Assembly (NCBI RefSeq): GCF_000959725.1
Contig: NZ_CP009322.1
Coordinates: 2,046,001 to 2,110,000 of the forward strand
From: Burkholderia gladioli
GTDB taxonomy: Bacteria; Pseudomonadota; Gammaproteobacteria; Burkholderiales; Burkholderiaceae
Direction of reading: 5' to 3'
Length of the DNA: 64,000 nucleotides
A program made the translations under genes and the position numbers. Positions 34,436 through 42,778 of this stretch are shown here, piece by piece. A model generated the notes under the pieces. That model made no database searches and had not been told where the DNA came from. It saw only the letters and a program-made list of their open reading frames with translations. How positions within the stretch are numbered: position 1 is the stretch's first letter; each line of letters starts with the position of its first letter.

Positions 34436-35464
34436 TTACTTCGCCTGGCTGGCCACCGTGATCCATTGATCGAGCTGCGCCTTGTTGCCGGCCATCCAGT
34501 CGCCGGCGAGCTGCGTGATCAGCGCCTGGCTGCCGCCTTTCCTGCTGATCGCGTATTCCCAGGCGGACCAGGTGGTCGAGGGGAACTTGATCTGCTCGAT
34601 CAGCGAGCGGATCGCCGGATTGGCCGCGATGAAGCCGCGGTTGCCCACGGCGCCCCAGTTCCAGGACGCCATCGCCATCCGGCAGGGGTCCGCGTCGCCG
34701 GCGCAGCCCTTCACGCCGCTCACCAGCGGCGACCCGCTATTGGGCATGTTGGGCGGCAGGGCCGCTTCCGGCGTCGGCAGCCACACCACGTCCTTGCCCG
34801 GCACCAGGCTGCTGACGGTCCAGGACGGGCTCCAGGCATAGAAGAAGGCCGGCTTGCCCTGCTTGATGCGCGCCACCGTGTCGACCATCAGCGCCTCGTA
34901 CTTGCCGCGCACCGCGCGCACCGTGTCCTGCAGGCCGAACTTCCTGAGCTGGAAGTCGACCACGTCGCCGCAGCTCCAGCCCGGATCGCAGCTGATCAGT
35001 TGCGCCTTGCCGTCCGAGCCGAACAGCGCGGCCAGCTTCGGGTCCTTGAGCTGGGCGAGATTGGTGATCTTGTAGGCGTCGGCGGTCTTCTTGTCGATCA
35101 GGTAGCCGTTGATGCCGCCGCCCACGATCATGCCGGTGCCGACGATCTGCGCGTCCTTCTGCACCGCGCGAAACGCCAGCTCGCGCTGCGGGAAGTTCAC
35201 GTCGGTGGCGAGGTCCTCGTCGCCCTGCGCCACCGCCTGGAAGAACAAGGTGGTGTTCATGGTGGTCAGCTTGACCTCGTAGCCGAGCCGCTTCATGGCC
35301 GCCATCACGATCTGGGTGGCGACGTAGTTGCCGCCGAAACTGTCGCCCTGCGAATACTGGATCGTCCTGCCCTTGCCGGGCATGTCCTGCGCGAACGCCG
35401 GCACGCCTGCCATCATCACCGCCGCGAGCGCTGCCGCGCCGCATGCTGCCGCCAACCTCTTCAT
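34436..35464 (-). CDS. proX: Quaternary-amine ABC transporter substrate-binding protein (ProX-like, copy 2)
   Basis: A 342-residue periplasmic binding protein of the OpuAC/ProX family with a clear signal peptide (AAALAAVMMAGVPAFA). TIQYSQGDSFGGNYVAT, SCDPGWSCGDVVD and AFFYAWSPSWTVSSL supply the aromatic residues expected to cage a positively charged, methylated nitrogen. It is about as long as, and collinear with, the copy at 29128-30159. It is the last gene of the minus-strand operon, after ProV and ProW, with the terminator 18 bp downstream. The likely ligand is a betaine, and trigonelline is suggested by the enzymes encoded upstream. Confidence 0.87.
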   Translation of the reverse strand: MKRLAAACGAAALAAVMMAGVPAFAQDMPGKGRTIQYSQGDSFGGNYVATQIVMAAMKRLGYEVKLTTMNTTLFFQAVAQGDEDLATDVNFPQRELAFRAVQKDAQIVGTGMIVGGGINGYLIDKKTADAYKITNLAQLKDPKLAALFGSDGKAQLISCDPGWSCGDVVDFQLRKFGLQDTVRAVRGKYEALMVDTVARIKQGKPAFFYAWSPSWTVSSLVPGKDVVWLPTPEAALPPNMPNSGSPLVSGVKGCAGDADPCRMAMASWNWGAVGNRGFIAANPAIRSLIEQIKFPSTTWSAWEYAISRKGGSQALITQLAGDWMAGNKAQLDQWITVASQAK

Positions 35465-35593
35465 CGAGCTACTCCTGCGTGTGGATACGATCGTCCATGG
35501 ACGATGCTTGCTGGGAATCGATCCGGCGCCATGCCGGCGACCGGGAACACGGCGCGGCCGCCCCGCGCGGCCGCGCGCTTGCGCTGCATGGCT

Positions 35594-36547
35594 TCAGAGC
35601 GCCTGCTTGGGATCGCTGCGCTCGGGCAGGGCCGGCGCCGCGGCCTCGCCGCGCCCGCCGCCGCGTACCAGCCGCGCCAGCACCGAGCGCAGCGAACCGC
35701 CCGCGCCGGGCTGCGAACGCGCGAGCTTCTGCGTCACGCGGTCGAGCATCATGGCCAGCAGCACGATCGCCACGCCGCCGATCGCGGCCTGCCCCACGTC
35801 GAGCCGGCCCAGGCCCTGCAGCACCACCAGGCCGAGCCCCTCGGCGCCGATCATCGAGATCACCACCGACATCACCATCGCGGTCAGCACGGTCTGGTTC
35901 AGGCCGCCGAGGATGGTCGGCACGGCCAGCGGCAACTGCACCTCCCAGAGCAACTGGCGGCGGTCCGCGCCGAACGCGAGGCCGGCCTCGACCAGCTCGT
36001 GGTCGACCATGCGGATGCCGAGGTGGGTGAAGCGGATCAGCGGCGGCATCGCGGCCGTCACCACCGCCACCTCGCCCGACACGGTGCCCACCCCGAACAG
36101 CATCACCACCGGCACCAGGTAGACGAAGGTGGGCGTGGTCTGCATGATGTCGAGGATCGGCTGCACCACGCGCCAGACCCGCTCGCTGCGCGCGCAGGCG
36201 ATGCCGACCGGAATCCCGATCACCGCGCAGAAGGCGATCGCGGTGACGATCAGCGCGAGCGTGGTCATCGCGTCCGACCAGACGCCGAGCACCGCGACGG
36301 CCAGCAGCCCGAGCAGGGTGAACGCGCCGATCGCGCGGCCCGCGAAGCGCCAGGCCAGCAGCGCGCAGACCAGACAGAACAGCGGGAACGGCACCGCGTG
36401 CAGGGCGTCGATATTGGCCTCGAGCAGCTTCTGGATCGGCCACTTGACGGCCAGGAACAGCGGACGCAGGTGCAGCGCGATCCACTGCACGGCGGCCTGG
36501 ATCCACTGCGCGATCGGGAATACCGCCAGATCGTCGGCTTTAAGCAT
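35594..36547 (-). CDS. proW: ProW-like ABC transporter permease
   Basis: A 317-residue inner-membrane permease of the glycine-betaine importer type. Membrane segments begin near residue 40; the cytoplasmic EAA-like loop is EAGLAFGADRRQLLWEVQLPLA, followed by VLTAMVMSVVISMIGAEGLG, both characteristic of ProW/OpuAB. It overlaps the ProV stop by 8 nt, so the two are translationally coupled. Together with ProV and the ProX-like protein it should form a complete quaternary-amine importer. Confidence 0.88.
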   Translation of the reverse strand: MLKADDLAVFPIAQWIQAAVQWIALHLRPLFLAVKWPIQKLLEANIDALHAVPFPLFCLVCALLAWRFAGRAIGAFTLLGLLAVAVLGVWSDAMTTLALIVTAIAFCAVIGIPVGIACARSERVWRVVQPILDIMQTTPTFVYLVPVVMLFGVGTVSGEVAVVTAAMPPLIRFTHLGIRMVDHELVEAGLAFGADRRQLLWEVQLPLAVPTILGGLNQTVLTAMVMSVVISMIGAEGLGLVVLQGLGRLDVGQAAIGGVAIVLLAMMLDRVTQKLARSQPGAGGSLRSVLARLVRGGGRGEAAAPALPERSDPKQAL

Positions 36548-37727
36548 GATGAGCTCCGTTGACGCTGCCCGCGCCGATGCGTGCGAGGACCTGCCCCGCT
36601 TCCAGCCGGCCGACCAGCCGGCCCGATTCGTCGAGTACGCCGAGCGCGCGCGCCGTGCCGAAATGGCCGGCCACGTCGATCAGGCGCGCATGGCCCGGCA
36701 CGCAGGCGAACGCGCCGTCCAGCGGCGGCAGCGCGGCGCCGTCGCGCAAGGCCTGCAGTTGCGTGTCGCCCACCGCGCCGAGCATGCCCAGCACGCGCGC
36801 CTCGCCGTCCACCACGAAGGCCGGCCCCGGCCCCGCGCAGCCGAGCACGGTCCAGCCCTCGCGGCGCACCAGCGGCGCCAGCGGCGTCATCGAGGCTTCG
36901 GCGTTGAACAGGCGCGAACGATCGACCTCGCGCGTGAAGGCGGCCACGTAGTCGCTGCCGGGCGCGGTCACGATCGACTGCGGTGTGCCCTCGCGCACCA
37001 GCTTGCCTTCCGACATGATGGCGATGCGCGTGCCCAGCTTCAGCGCCTCCTGGAAGTCATGCGTGATGAACAGGATGGTCTTGTTGAGGCTGCGCTGCAG
37101 ACGCAGCAGCTCGTCCTGCATCTCGGTGCGAATCAGCGGATCGAGCGCGCTGAAGGCCTCGTCCATGATCAGGATGTCGGCGTCGGTGGCCAGCGCGCGC
37201 GCCAGGCCCACCCGCTGGCGCATCCCGCCGCTCAGCTCGTGCGGCATCTTGCTGGCCCAGCGCGCCAGGCCCACCACCTCGAGCACCTGCTCGGCGCGCT
37301 TGCGGCGCGTCGTGCCGTCCACGCCGCGCAGCTTCAGGCCGAACTCGACGTTCTCGATCACGCGCCGGTTCGGCAGCAGGGCGAAATGCTGGAACACCAT
37401 CGAGATGCGCTTGCGGCGCACCTCGCGCAGCTCGCGCTCGCCCAGCGCGCAGAGGTCGACGTCGTCGAGCAGGATGCGCCCGGCGCTGGGCTCGTTGAGC
37501 CGGTTCACGCAGCGCGCCAGGGTCGACTTGCCGGAGCCGGACAGGCCCATGATCATGTACATCGCGCCGGCCGGCACGCTCAGCGACACGTCGTCGAGGC
37601 CCACCACCTGGCCAGTGTCGCGCAGCACGTCGGCCTTGCTGGCGCCCTGGCGCAGCATGCCGAGCGCGCGCTCGGGGCGATCGGAGAACACCTTGTACAG
37701 ATGCTCGATTTTCAGGCGTTCAGTCAT
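36540..37727 (-). CDS. proV: ProV-like ABC transporter ATPase with C-terminal CBS region
   Basis: A 395-residue ATPase of the quaternary-amine transporter family. The Walker A is GLSGSGKST, the signature is LSGGMRQRVGLARAL, and Walker B is ILIMDEAFSALDP. After about residue 270 there is a regulatory region of some 120 residues resembling tandem CBS domains (FVVDGEARVLGML and GVLDESGRLVGRLE), as in ProV/OpuAA, where they sense ionic strength. AGGAG lies 8 nt before ATG 37727. It follows the NIPSNAP gene by 5 bp in the tgn-like operon. Confidence 0.9.
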   Translation of the reverse strand: MTERLKIEHLYKVFSDRPERALGMLRQGASKADVLRDTGQVVGLDDVSLSVPAGAMYMIMGLSGSGKSTLARCVNRLNEPSAGRILLDDVDLCALGERELREVRRKRISMVFQHFALLPNRRVIENVEFGLKLRGVDGTTRRKRAEQVLEVVGLARWASKMPHELSGGMRQRVGLARALATDADILIMDEAFSALDPLIRTEMQDELLRLQRSLNKTILFITHDFQEALKLGTRIAIMSEGKLVREGTPQSIVTAPGSDYVAAFTREVDRSRLFNAEASMTPLAPLVRREGWTVLGCAGPGPAFVVDGEARVLGMLGAVGDTQLQALRDGAALPPLDGAFACVPGHARLIDVAGHFGTARALGVLDESGRLVGRLEAGQVLARIGAGSVNGAHHA

Positions 37728-37732
37728 CAAGC

Positions 37733-38101
37733 TCACTCCTTCGGTGGAACGGGCCGGGCACCCGGCTCGGCCTGCCCGGTCGGCAGTTGTTGCAGCGGCG
37801 AAAACGCGGTCGGCACCAGGATCCGGTTCTCGGCCTGCTCGATCAGCTCGGACAGGCGCGGGACGAAGGCCTGCCAGCGCGGGTCGGCGGCGAGCCGCTG
37901 GCGGCGCAGGCGGCGGTCCTCCAGGTCGGCATAGCCCCACCAGTGCACCACCTGGGACAGGCAGCCGATCTCGGTGGTGAAATACCCGAGCAGGTTGCCC
38001 AGCGCCGGCTGCTGCATCGGCAGCGCCTCCTCGGCGACCAGCTTCAGGAAGCGCGCCATCGCGCCGTTGCGGATCCGGTAGATGCGCTCCTCGACGATCA
38101 T
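37733..38101 (-). CDS. NIPSNAP family protein
   Basis: A 122-residue protein with the NIPSNAP ferredoxin-like fold pattern: VEERIYRIRNGAMARFLKLV at the start, GYFTTEIGCLSQVVHWWGYADLEDR in the middle and WQAFVPRLSELIEQAENRILVPTAF near the end. No enzymatic residue set is defined for this family. Its start overlaps the upstream hydrolase stop by 4 nt, so it is tightly embedded in the tgn-like operon. It may bind a metabolite or aid one of the enzymes. The known Acinetobacter trigonelline pathway uses a conserved hypothetical helper for the final step; I cannot tell whether this protein corresponds to it. Confidence 0.83.
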   Translation of the reverse strand: MIVEERIYRIRNGAMARFLKLVAEEALPMQQPALGNLLGYFTTEIGCLSQVVHWWGYADLEDRRLRRQRLAADPRWQAFVPRLSELIEQAENRILVPTAFSPLQQLPTGQAEPGARPVPPKE

Positions 38102-38940
38102 CGGGCCGCCTCCCCGCTGTCAATCAGGAACGCCCGCATCAGCGCCGCCACCTGTTCGGGCGCCTCGTTGAGCAGCGAATGGCGCAGATTAGGCAGGATC
38201 GCCAGCCGCGAATCCGGAATCCGTTCATGCATGTAGCGTGCCATCCGCGGGTTCGAGCCGGCATCGCATTCGCCGGTCGCGATCAGGGTCGGCATCGCGA
38301 TCTGGTCGATCAGGCCGCCGAAATCGGTCTGCGCCAGCACCCGGTAGGCCGCCGCGTAGCAGTCCGGATCGTTTCGCGCGTTGCGTCGGCGCAGTTCGTC
38401 CACCAGCGCCGGGTGCCGCGCCTGGAAATCCTCGGTCAGCCAGCGCGACAGCGAGGCGTCGTAATGCGCGCCGCGCTCGCCCGCCTGCAGGGCGGCCAGC
38501 CGCTCGGCCACGCGCGCGCGCTCCTCGGCGGTGCGCCCGGCCACGGTGGCCAGCAGCACCAGCCGGCGCAGCCGCGCCGGATGCGTGAGCGCGAGCCGCT
38601 GCGCGATCAGGCCGCCCAGCGAGAAGCCGGCCAGGTCGAAGCGGGCGAAGCCGGCGTGATCGGCCAGCGCCAGCACGTCGCCGACGAAATCGTCGATCTC
38701 GTAGCGCCCCTTCACGCGCTCGGAGCGGCCGTGGCCGCGCAGGTCGAAGCTGAGCACGCGAAAGCCGCCGCCCAGCGCGTTGATGGCGCCCTGCCAGGCC
38801 TCGAGGTAGGAGCCCACGCCGTGGATGCAGACCAGCTCGCGCGGCCCCTCGCCCTGCAGGCGATAGGCCAGGCGCACGCCGTCGACGTCCAGGCTGTCCT
38901 CGATCGCGTCGGGCGGCGCCTCGGGAAGTGCGTCGCGCAT
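38098..38940 (-). CDS. tgnD: Alpha/beta hydrolase, TgnD-like ((E)-2-((N-methylformamido)methylene)succinate hydrolase candidate)
   Basis: A 280-residue alpha/beta hydrolase. The triad is visible as Ser107 in GFSLGG, Asp226 in GECDAGSN and His254 in LPNLRHS, with the oxyanion motif CIHGVGSYLEAW. Position 3 bp from a luciferase-like monooxygenase, with an aldehyde dehydrogenase and flavin reductase upstream, reproduces the trigonelline set. In Acinetobacter baylyi the hydrolase splits N-methylformamido-methylene succinate into succinate semialdehyde, CO2, formate and methylamine. Assignment to TgnD rests on context; related hydrolases act on similar enamide succinates in vitamin B6 breakdown. 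Confidence 0.72.
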   Translation of the reverse strand: MRDALPEAPPDAIEDSLDVDGVRLAYRLQGEGPRELVCIHGVGSYLEAWQGAINALGGGFRVLSFDLRGHGRSERVKGRYEIDDFVGDVLALADHAGFARFDLAGFSLGGLIAQRLALTHPARLRRLVLLATVAGRTAEERARVAERLAALQAGERGAHYDASLSRWLTEDFQARHPALVDELRRRNARNDPDCYAAAYRVLAQTDFGGLIDQIAMPTLIATGECDAGSNPRMARYMHERIPDSRLAILPNLRHSLLNEAPEQVAALMRAFLIDSGEAAR

Positions 38941-38943
38941 GGC

Positions 38944-40014
38944 TCAGGCCCCCGCCGCCGCGGCCTGGCGCTCGCGCGCGGCGAAGTGCGGCATGATCTC
39001 GTCGATGAACAGGCGCAGCGTCTTCATCTGCAGCTCGAAGGGCAGGTTGAACGACAGGCCCAGGCAATACTGGTCGACGCCCTCGTCCTCGTAGATCTGC
39101 AGCTTGCGGATCACCTCGTCGGGGGTGCCGAACATCAGGTTGTCGCGCACCGCGGCGGGATCGTAGTTGGCGCGGTTGGCGACGGTCTCGAAGGGCACGG
39201 CCTCCGGGAAGCCGTTGTGCACGGTGCCGATGTTCTGCATCAGGTTCTCGAAGTAGCGGCCGTAGTCGACGCTGTGGCGCACCGCGGTCTGCCAGTCCTC
39301 CTCGCGGTCGTAGACGCAGGTGCGCCGCTGCATCATGAAGCGCGGGCGCGGATGCTCGGGATGGTCGGCCACCGCCTTGCGGAATTTCGCGCCGAGCACG
39401 GCCACCTCGGAAGGCGGCGCCGACAGCGGCGTGGACAGGATGTTGGCGCCGATGCCGACCGCCCAGTCGAAGCTGCCGGGGTCGCGCGTGGCCACCCAGA
39501 TCGGCGGATGCGGCTGCTGCAGCGGCTTGGGCACCGAGGTGGCGAGCGGGAAGCGCCAGTAATGGCCGTCGTGCTCGTAGTCGCCTTCCCACAGGCGCTT
39601 GACGGCCGGCACCAGCTCCTTCATGTAGGCCACGCCTTCCTGCTGGGGAATGCCGCCTGCCATCCGGTCGAACTCGTATTGGTAGGCGCCGCGCGCGATG
39701 CCGAACTCGAGCCGGCCGTTGCTCAGGTGATCGCACATGGCGGCCTCGCCGGCCAGCCGGATCGGCGACCAGTAAGGCGCCACCAGGGTGGCGGTGCCCA
39801 GCCGGATGCGCTCGGTGTGCTGGGCCAGCCAGGTCAGCACCGTGAACGGGTTCGGCGAGATGGTGCATTCGATGGTGTGATGCTCGGCGGTCCACAGCGT
39901 CTCGAAGCCGCCTTCGTCGGCCACGCGCGCCAGCGCCAGCAGCCGGTCGCGCGCCTCGGTCATCGACGCCTCGGGGGAGAACCGCTCCATGCTCAGTGAT
40001 ACGGCGAATTTCAT
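38944..40014 (-). CDS. tgnA: LLM class flavin-dependent monooxygenase, TgnA-like oxygenase component
   Basis: A 356-residue bacterial-luciferase-like monooxygenase. TAEHHTIECTISPNP and APYWSPIRLAGEAAMCDHLS are the conserved luciferase-fold segments near residues 42-95, and LEFGIARGAYQYEF follows. Such oxygenases need reduced FMN from a partner reductase, which is encoded two genes upstream. In the trigonelline pathway this component opens the pyridinium ring between C5 and C6 without prior hydroxylation. The gene lies 31 bp after the aldehyde dehydrogenase and 3 bp before the hydrolase. The family is firm; trigonelline as substrate is inferred from the operon. Confidence 0.75.
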   Translation of the reverse strand: MKFAVSLSMERFSPEASMTEARDRLLALARVADEGGFETLWTAEHHTIECTISPNPFTVLTWLAQHTERIRLGTATLVAPYWSPIRLAGEAAMCDHLSNGRLEFGIARGAYQYEFDRMAGGIPQQEGVAYMKELVPAVKRLWEGDYEHDGHYWRFPLATSVPKPLQQPHPPIWVATRDPGSFDWAVGIGANILSTPLSAPPSEVAVLGAKFRKAVADHPEHPRPRFMMQRRTCVYDREEDWQTAVRHSVDYGRYFENLMQNIGTVHNGFPEAVPFETVANRANYDPAAVRDNLMFGTPDEVIRKLQIYEDEGVDQYCLGLSFNLPFELQMKTLRLFIDEIMPHFAARERQAAAAGA

Positions 40015-40045
40015 AGATGCCTCGTGTCGGATGGAAACGCGCGTT

Positions 40046-41557
40046 TCAACGCAGACGAATGACGAACGGGTCCTGCATCGCGCCCGAGTAGTCGAGCACC
40101 ACGTTCTTGAGCCGCGAGAACTCGCGCATCACCTCGAAGCCGCCGCGCCGGCCGTAGCCGCTGTGCTTGAGGCCGCCGTTCGAGGACATGTAGGCGGCCG
40201 AGCGGTAGGTGTTGATCCAGACCGTGCCGGCGTCGATGTCGCGCGCGAAGCGCATCGCGCGGTCGATGTCGCGGGTCCAGATGCCCGACGCGAGCCCGTA
40301 TTCGGTGTCGTTGGCCAGCGCCATCAGCTCGGCCTCGTCGTGGAACGGCACCACGCCCACCACCGGCCCGAAGATCTCCTCCTGCATGAAGCGCATCGAA
40401 TTGGTGGCCTGGGTCATCACGGTCGGCTCGAAGTACCAGCCCTCGGCCAGCGCGCCCGTGTTCGGGCGGCGCCCGCCGGCGGCGATGCGCGCGCCCTCCT
40501 CCACGCCCGAGGCCACGTAGCGCTGCACCTTGTCGAGCTGGGTGGCCAGCGCGAGCGGCCCGATATCGGTGTCCTCGTGCATCGGATGGCCCACGCGCAC
40601 GCGCCGGGTGCGCTCCACCAGGGCCTCGACGAAGCGCTCGTAGACCGAGGCCTCGACGAAGCAGCGCGAGCCGGCCACGCAGGTCTGGCCCGCCGCGGCG
40701 AAGATGCCCGACACCACGCCGTTGACGGCGCGCTCGATCTCCACGTCGCCGAACACCACGTGCGGGGACTTGCCGCCCAGCTCCATCTGGCAGGGCACCA
40801 GGTTCTGCGCGGCATTGCCGGCGATCTTGCGGCCCGTGACGGTGCTGCCGGTGAACACGTACTTGGCGACGCCGGGATGGCGCGTGAGCGCCTCGCCGGT
40901 GGTGGCGCCGTCGCCGGTCACCACGTTGAACACGCCGGGCGGAATGCCCGCCTCGATGGCCAGCTCGGCCAGCGCCAGCGAGGAGGCGGTGGCGTGCTCG
41001 GAGGGCTTGACCACCACCGTGTTGCCGATCGCCAGGCACGGCGCGAGCGTGCCGGTCAGCATCATCAGCGGCGAATTCCACGGGATGATCATGCCGACCA
41101 CGCCGATCGGCTCGCGCAGGTTGAAGTTCAGCATGTCGAGCTTGTTGACGGGGATCGTGTCGCCCTGCAGCTTGTCCGCCATGCCGGCGAAATACAGATA
41201 GGAATCCGGAATGGCACGCATCTGCGCGCGCATCTCCTTGAGCAGCTTGCCGTTGTCGCGGCATTCGAGCAGGGCCAGCGCGTCGGCATTCTCGAGCACC
41301 AGCTCGCCCAGGCGGCGCACCAGCTTGCCGCGCTCGGTCTGGGTCATGCGCCGCCAGGCGGGGTTCTTCAACGCGGCCTGGGCCGAACGCACGGCCGCGT
41401 CGACGTCGGCCGCGTTCGACTGCGCGAACTCGTACCAGGGCGTCGAGGTGGTGGGGTCAAAGCTCGGGGCGTAGCTGCCGCTGGCCGGCTCGACGAAGCG
41501 GCCGTCGATGAAATTGCCGATGCGGGCATGCTGCAGGGTTTCGACTGTGGTCTTCAT
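40046..41557 (-). CDS. tgnC: Aldehyde dehydrogenase, TgnC-like
   Basis: A 503-residue NAD-dependent aldehyde dehydrogenase. PWNSP lies at 159-163, the general base is Glu259 in MELGGKSP, and the catalytic Cys293 lies in AGQTCVAGSR, as in betaine-aldehyde-like and gamma-hydroxymuconic-type ALDHs. AAGGAC precedes ATG 41557. In the tgn operon layout this enzyme would oxidise the ring-opened hydroxybutyrolactone/aldehyde (MFMB) to the methylene succinate (MFMS). It lies 28 bp from the flavin reductase. As an ALDH it is certain; the substrate is a context inference. Confidence 0.75.
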   Translation of the reverse strand: MKTTVETLQHARIGNFIDGRFVEPASGSYAPSFDPTTSTPWYEFAQSNAADVDAAVRSAQAALKNPAWRRMTQTERGKLVRRLGELVLENADALALLECRDNGKLLKEMRAQMRAIPDSYLYFAGMADKLQGDTIPVNKLDMLNFNLREPIGVVGMIIPWNSPLMMLTGTLAPCLAIGNTVVVKPSEHATASSLALAELAIEAGIPPGVFNVVTGDGATTGEALTRHPGVAKYVFTGSTVTGRKIAGNAAQNLVPCQMELGGKSPHVVFGDVEIERAVNGVVSGIFAAAGQTCVAGSRCFVEASVYERFVEALVERTRRVRVGHPMHEDTDIGPLALATQLDKVQRYVASGVEEGARIAAGGRRPNTGALAEGWYFEPTVMTQATNSMRFMQEEIFGPVVGVVPFHDEAELMALANDTEYGLASGIWTRDIDRAMRFARDIDAGTVWINTYRSAAYMSSNGGLKHSGYGRRGGFEVMREFSRLKNVVLDYSGAMQDPFVIRLR

Positions 41558-41585
41558 GAAATGTCCTTGGTCATCCAGCCTGGGT

Positions 41586-42569
41586 TCAGGACTGCACGTG
41601 ATGGCGCCACGGCTGCGCGGCGCCAACCGTCGCGACGCGGCCGCCGTCGTGCGAGCCCATGTAGATCGAATAACTGCCGCCGCCGGCCGTCTCGCGCACG
41701 AAACGGCGCAGCATCGCGCGCATCTCGACCGAGGCGATTTCGTCGTAGGGAAGCGCGTCGGGGGCGAAGAAGCGGAATTCCGGCGGCAGCGCCAGCGCGC
41801 CGCGCGGCTCGGCCAGGCGGGCCCGGTAGATCAGGTAGCCGGAATCGTGGCCGTCGGTGTCGTAGACGGAATAGAGGAAGGTGTCGTCGGGCACCAGCGC
41901 CAGCGAGCCGCCGCCCGCCACCGGCAGGCGGGCGTCCACCAGCCGGCGCGGCGCGGTGGGCAGCACCCAGCCGCCCTTGCCGTCGGCCACCAGCAGCACC
42001 TCGCCCTGCGCCTCGATCAGGTAGCCGACGATCATGTCGGTGGACGACAGCCAGCCCGGCGGCAGCGGGTCCTTGACCTGCGCGTAGCGGCCGCGGCAGA
42101 AGCCCAGCGGCGCCGCGGGGCTGGTGCCGAAGGCCTGCACGCGGCCGATCAGGATCAGGTGGTCGCCGGCCTCGACGCGGTCGTGCATCGAGCAGTCGAA
42201 CCAGGTCAGGCAGTCGGTCAGCACCGGCGCGCCGGTATGCACCACGTCGTGGTTGATCGCGGCGAACTTGTCGGCCGCCTTCGAGGCGAACAGGTTGGAG
42301 ACATCCACCTGGCTGTCGCTCAGCAGGTTCACCGCGAACTTGTCGGCGGCGGCGAAGGCCGGGTAGCTCGACGCGCCCGCGCCGACGCAGACCAGCAGCA
42401 GCGGCGGGTCGAGCGAGACCGAGGCGAAGGAGTTGGCCGTCATGCCGCGCGGGCGGCCCTCGGCGTCGATGGTGGTGAGCACCGTCACGCCGGTGACGAA
42501 GGTGCCGAAGGCACGGCGCAGCGCCTTCGGGTCGATGGTGGTTCGGTTATCGGATACTGCCGCTTGCAT
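41586..42569 (-). CDS. tgnB: Flavin reductase with C-terminal extension, TgnB-like reductase component
   Basis: A 327-residue protein. The first 165 residues or so form a flavin-reductase (RutF/HpaC) domain: RRAFGTFVTGVTVLTT, GMTANSFASVSLDPPLLLVCV and FAVNLLSDSQ. The remaining 160 residues form an extension, with VDARLPVAGGGSLALVPDDTFLYSVYDTD resembling a NUDIX-like sensor domain. It would supply reduced FMN to the luciferase-like oxygenase. I preferred ATG 42569 (GAGG 9 nt upstream); ATG 42575 is also possible. It is the first gene of the operon, 62 bp downstream of a PucR-box-like repeat. Confidence 0.77.
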   Translation of the reverse strand: MQAAVSDNRTTIDPKALRRAFGTFVTGVTVLTTIDAEGRPRGMTANSFASVSLDPPLLLVCVGAGASSYPAFAAADKFAVNLLSDSQVDVSNLFASKAADKFAAINHDVVHTGAPVLTDCLTWFDCSMHDRVEAGDHLILIGRVQAFGTSPAAPLGFCRGRYAQVKDPLPPGWLSSTDMIVGYLIEAQGEVLLVADGKGGWVLPTAPRRLVDARLPVAGGGSLALVPDDTFLYSVYDTDGHDSGYLIYRARLAEPRGALALPPEFRFFAPDALPYDEIASVEMRAMLRRFVRETAGGGSYSIYMGSHDGGRVATVGAAQPWRHHVQS

Positions 42570-42630
42570 GGCCATTCACCTCGTACATCGTTGTCCTGAG
42601 GTGAATGTAGGTGGCTGAAATCGGGCTGGC

Positions 42631-42649
42631 TTCCTGCGGATCGAAGGAG
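42631..42649. promoter_or_regulatory. PucR-box-like inverted repeat, site 2 of 4 by position (upstream of the tgn-like operon)
   Basis: TTCCTGCG-GAT-CGAAGGAG has the same 8-N3-8 geometry as the other three sites. The two arms match each other at six of eight positions. It lies 62 bp before the flavin reductase start and about 1.9 kb from the pucR start, so it would control the whole tgn-like operon if PucR binds it. Confidence 0.6.
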
Positions 42650-42778
42650 AACCGGGGGAACCTCACCTGCTGTTCGTCGGACCGGGAAAACCACTAGTGG
42701 GGACTTCGCGGGCGAGCTGGTGACGGGGCCCGCGACGCGCGCGGGCCCCGTCGGCAGGCGCTGGCGAGGGCGTCCCGC

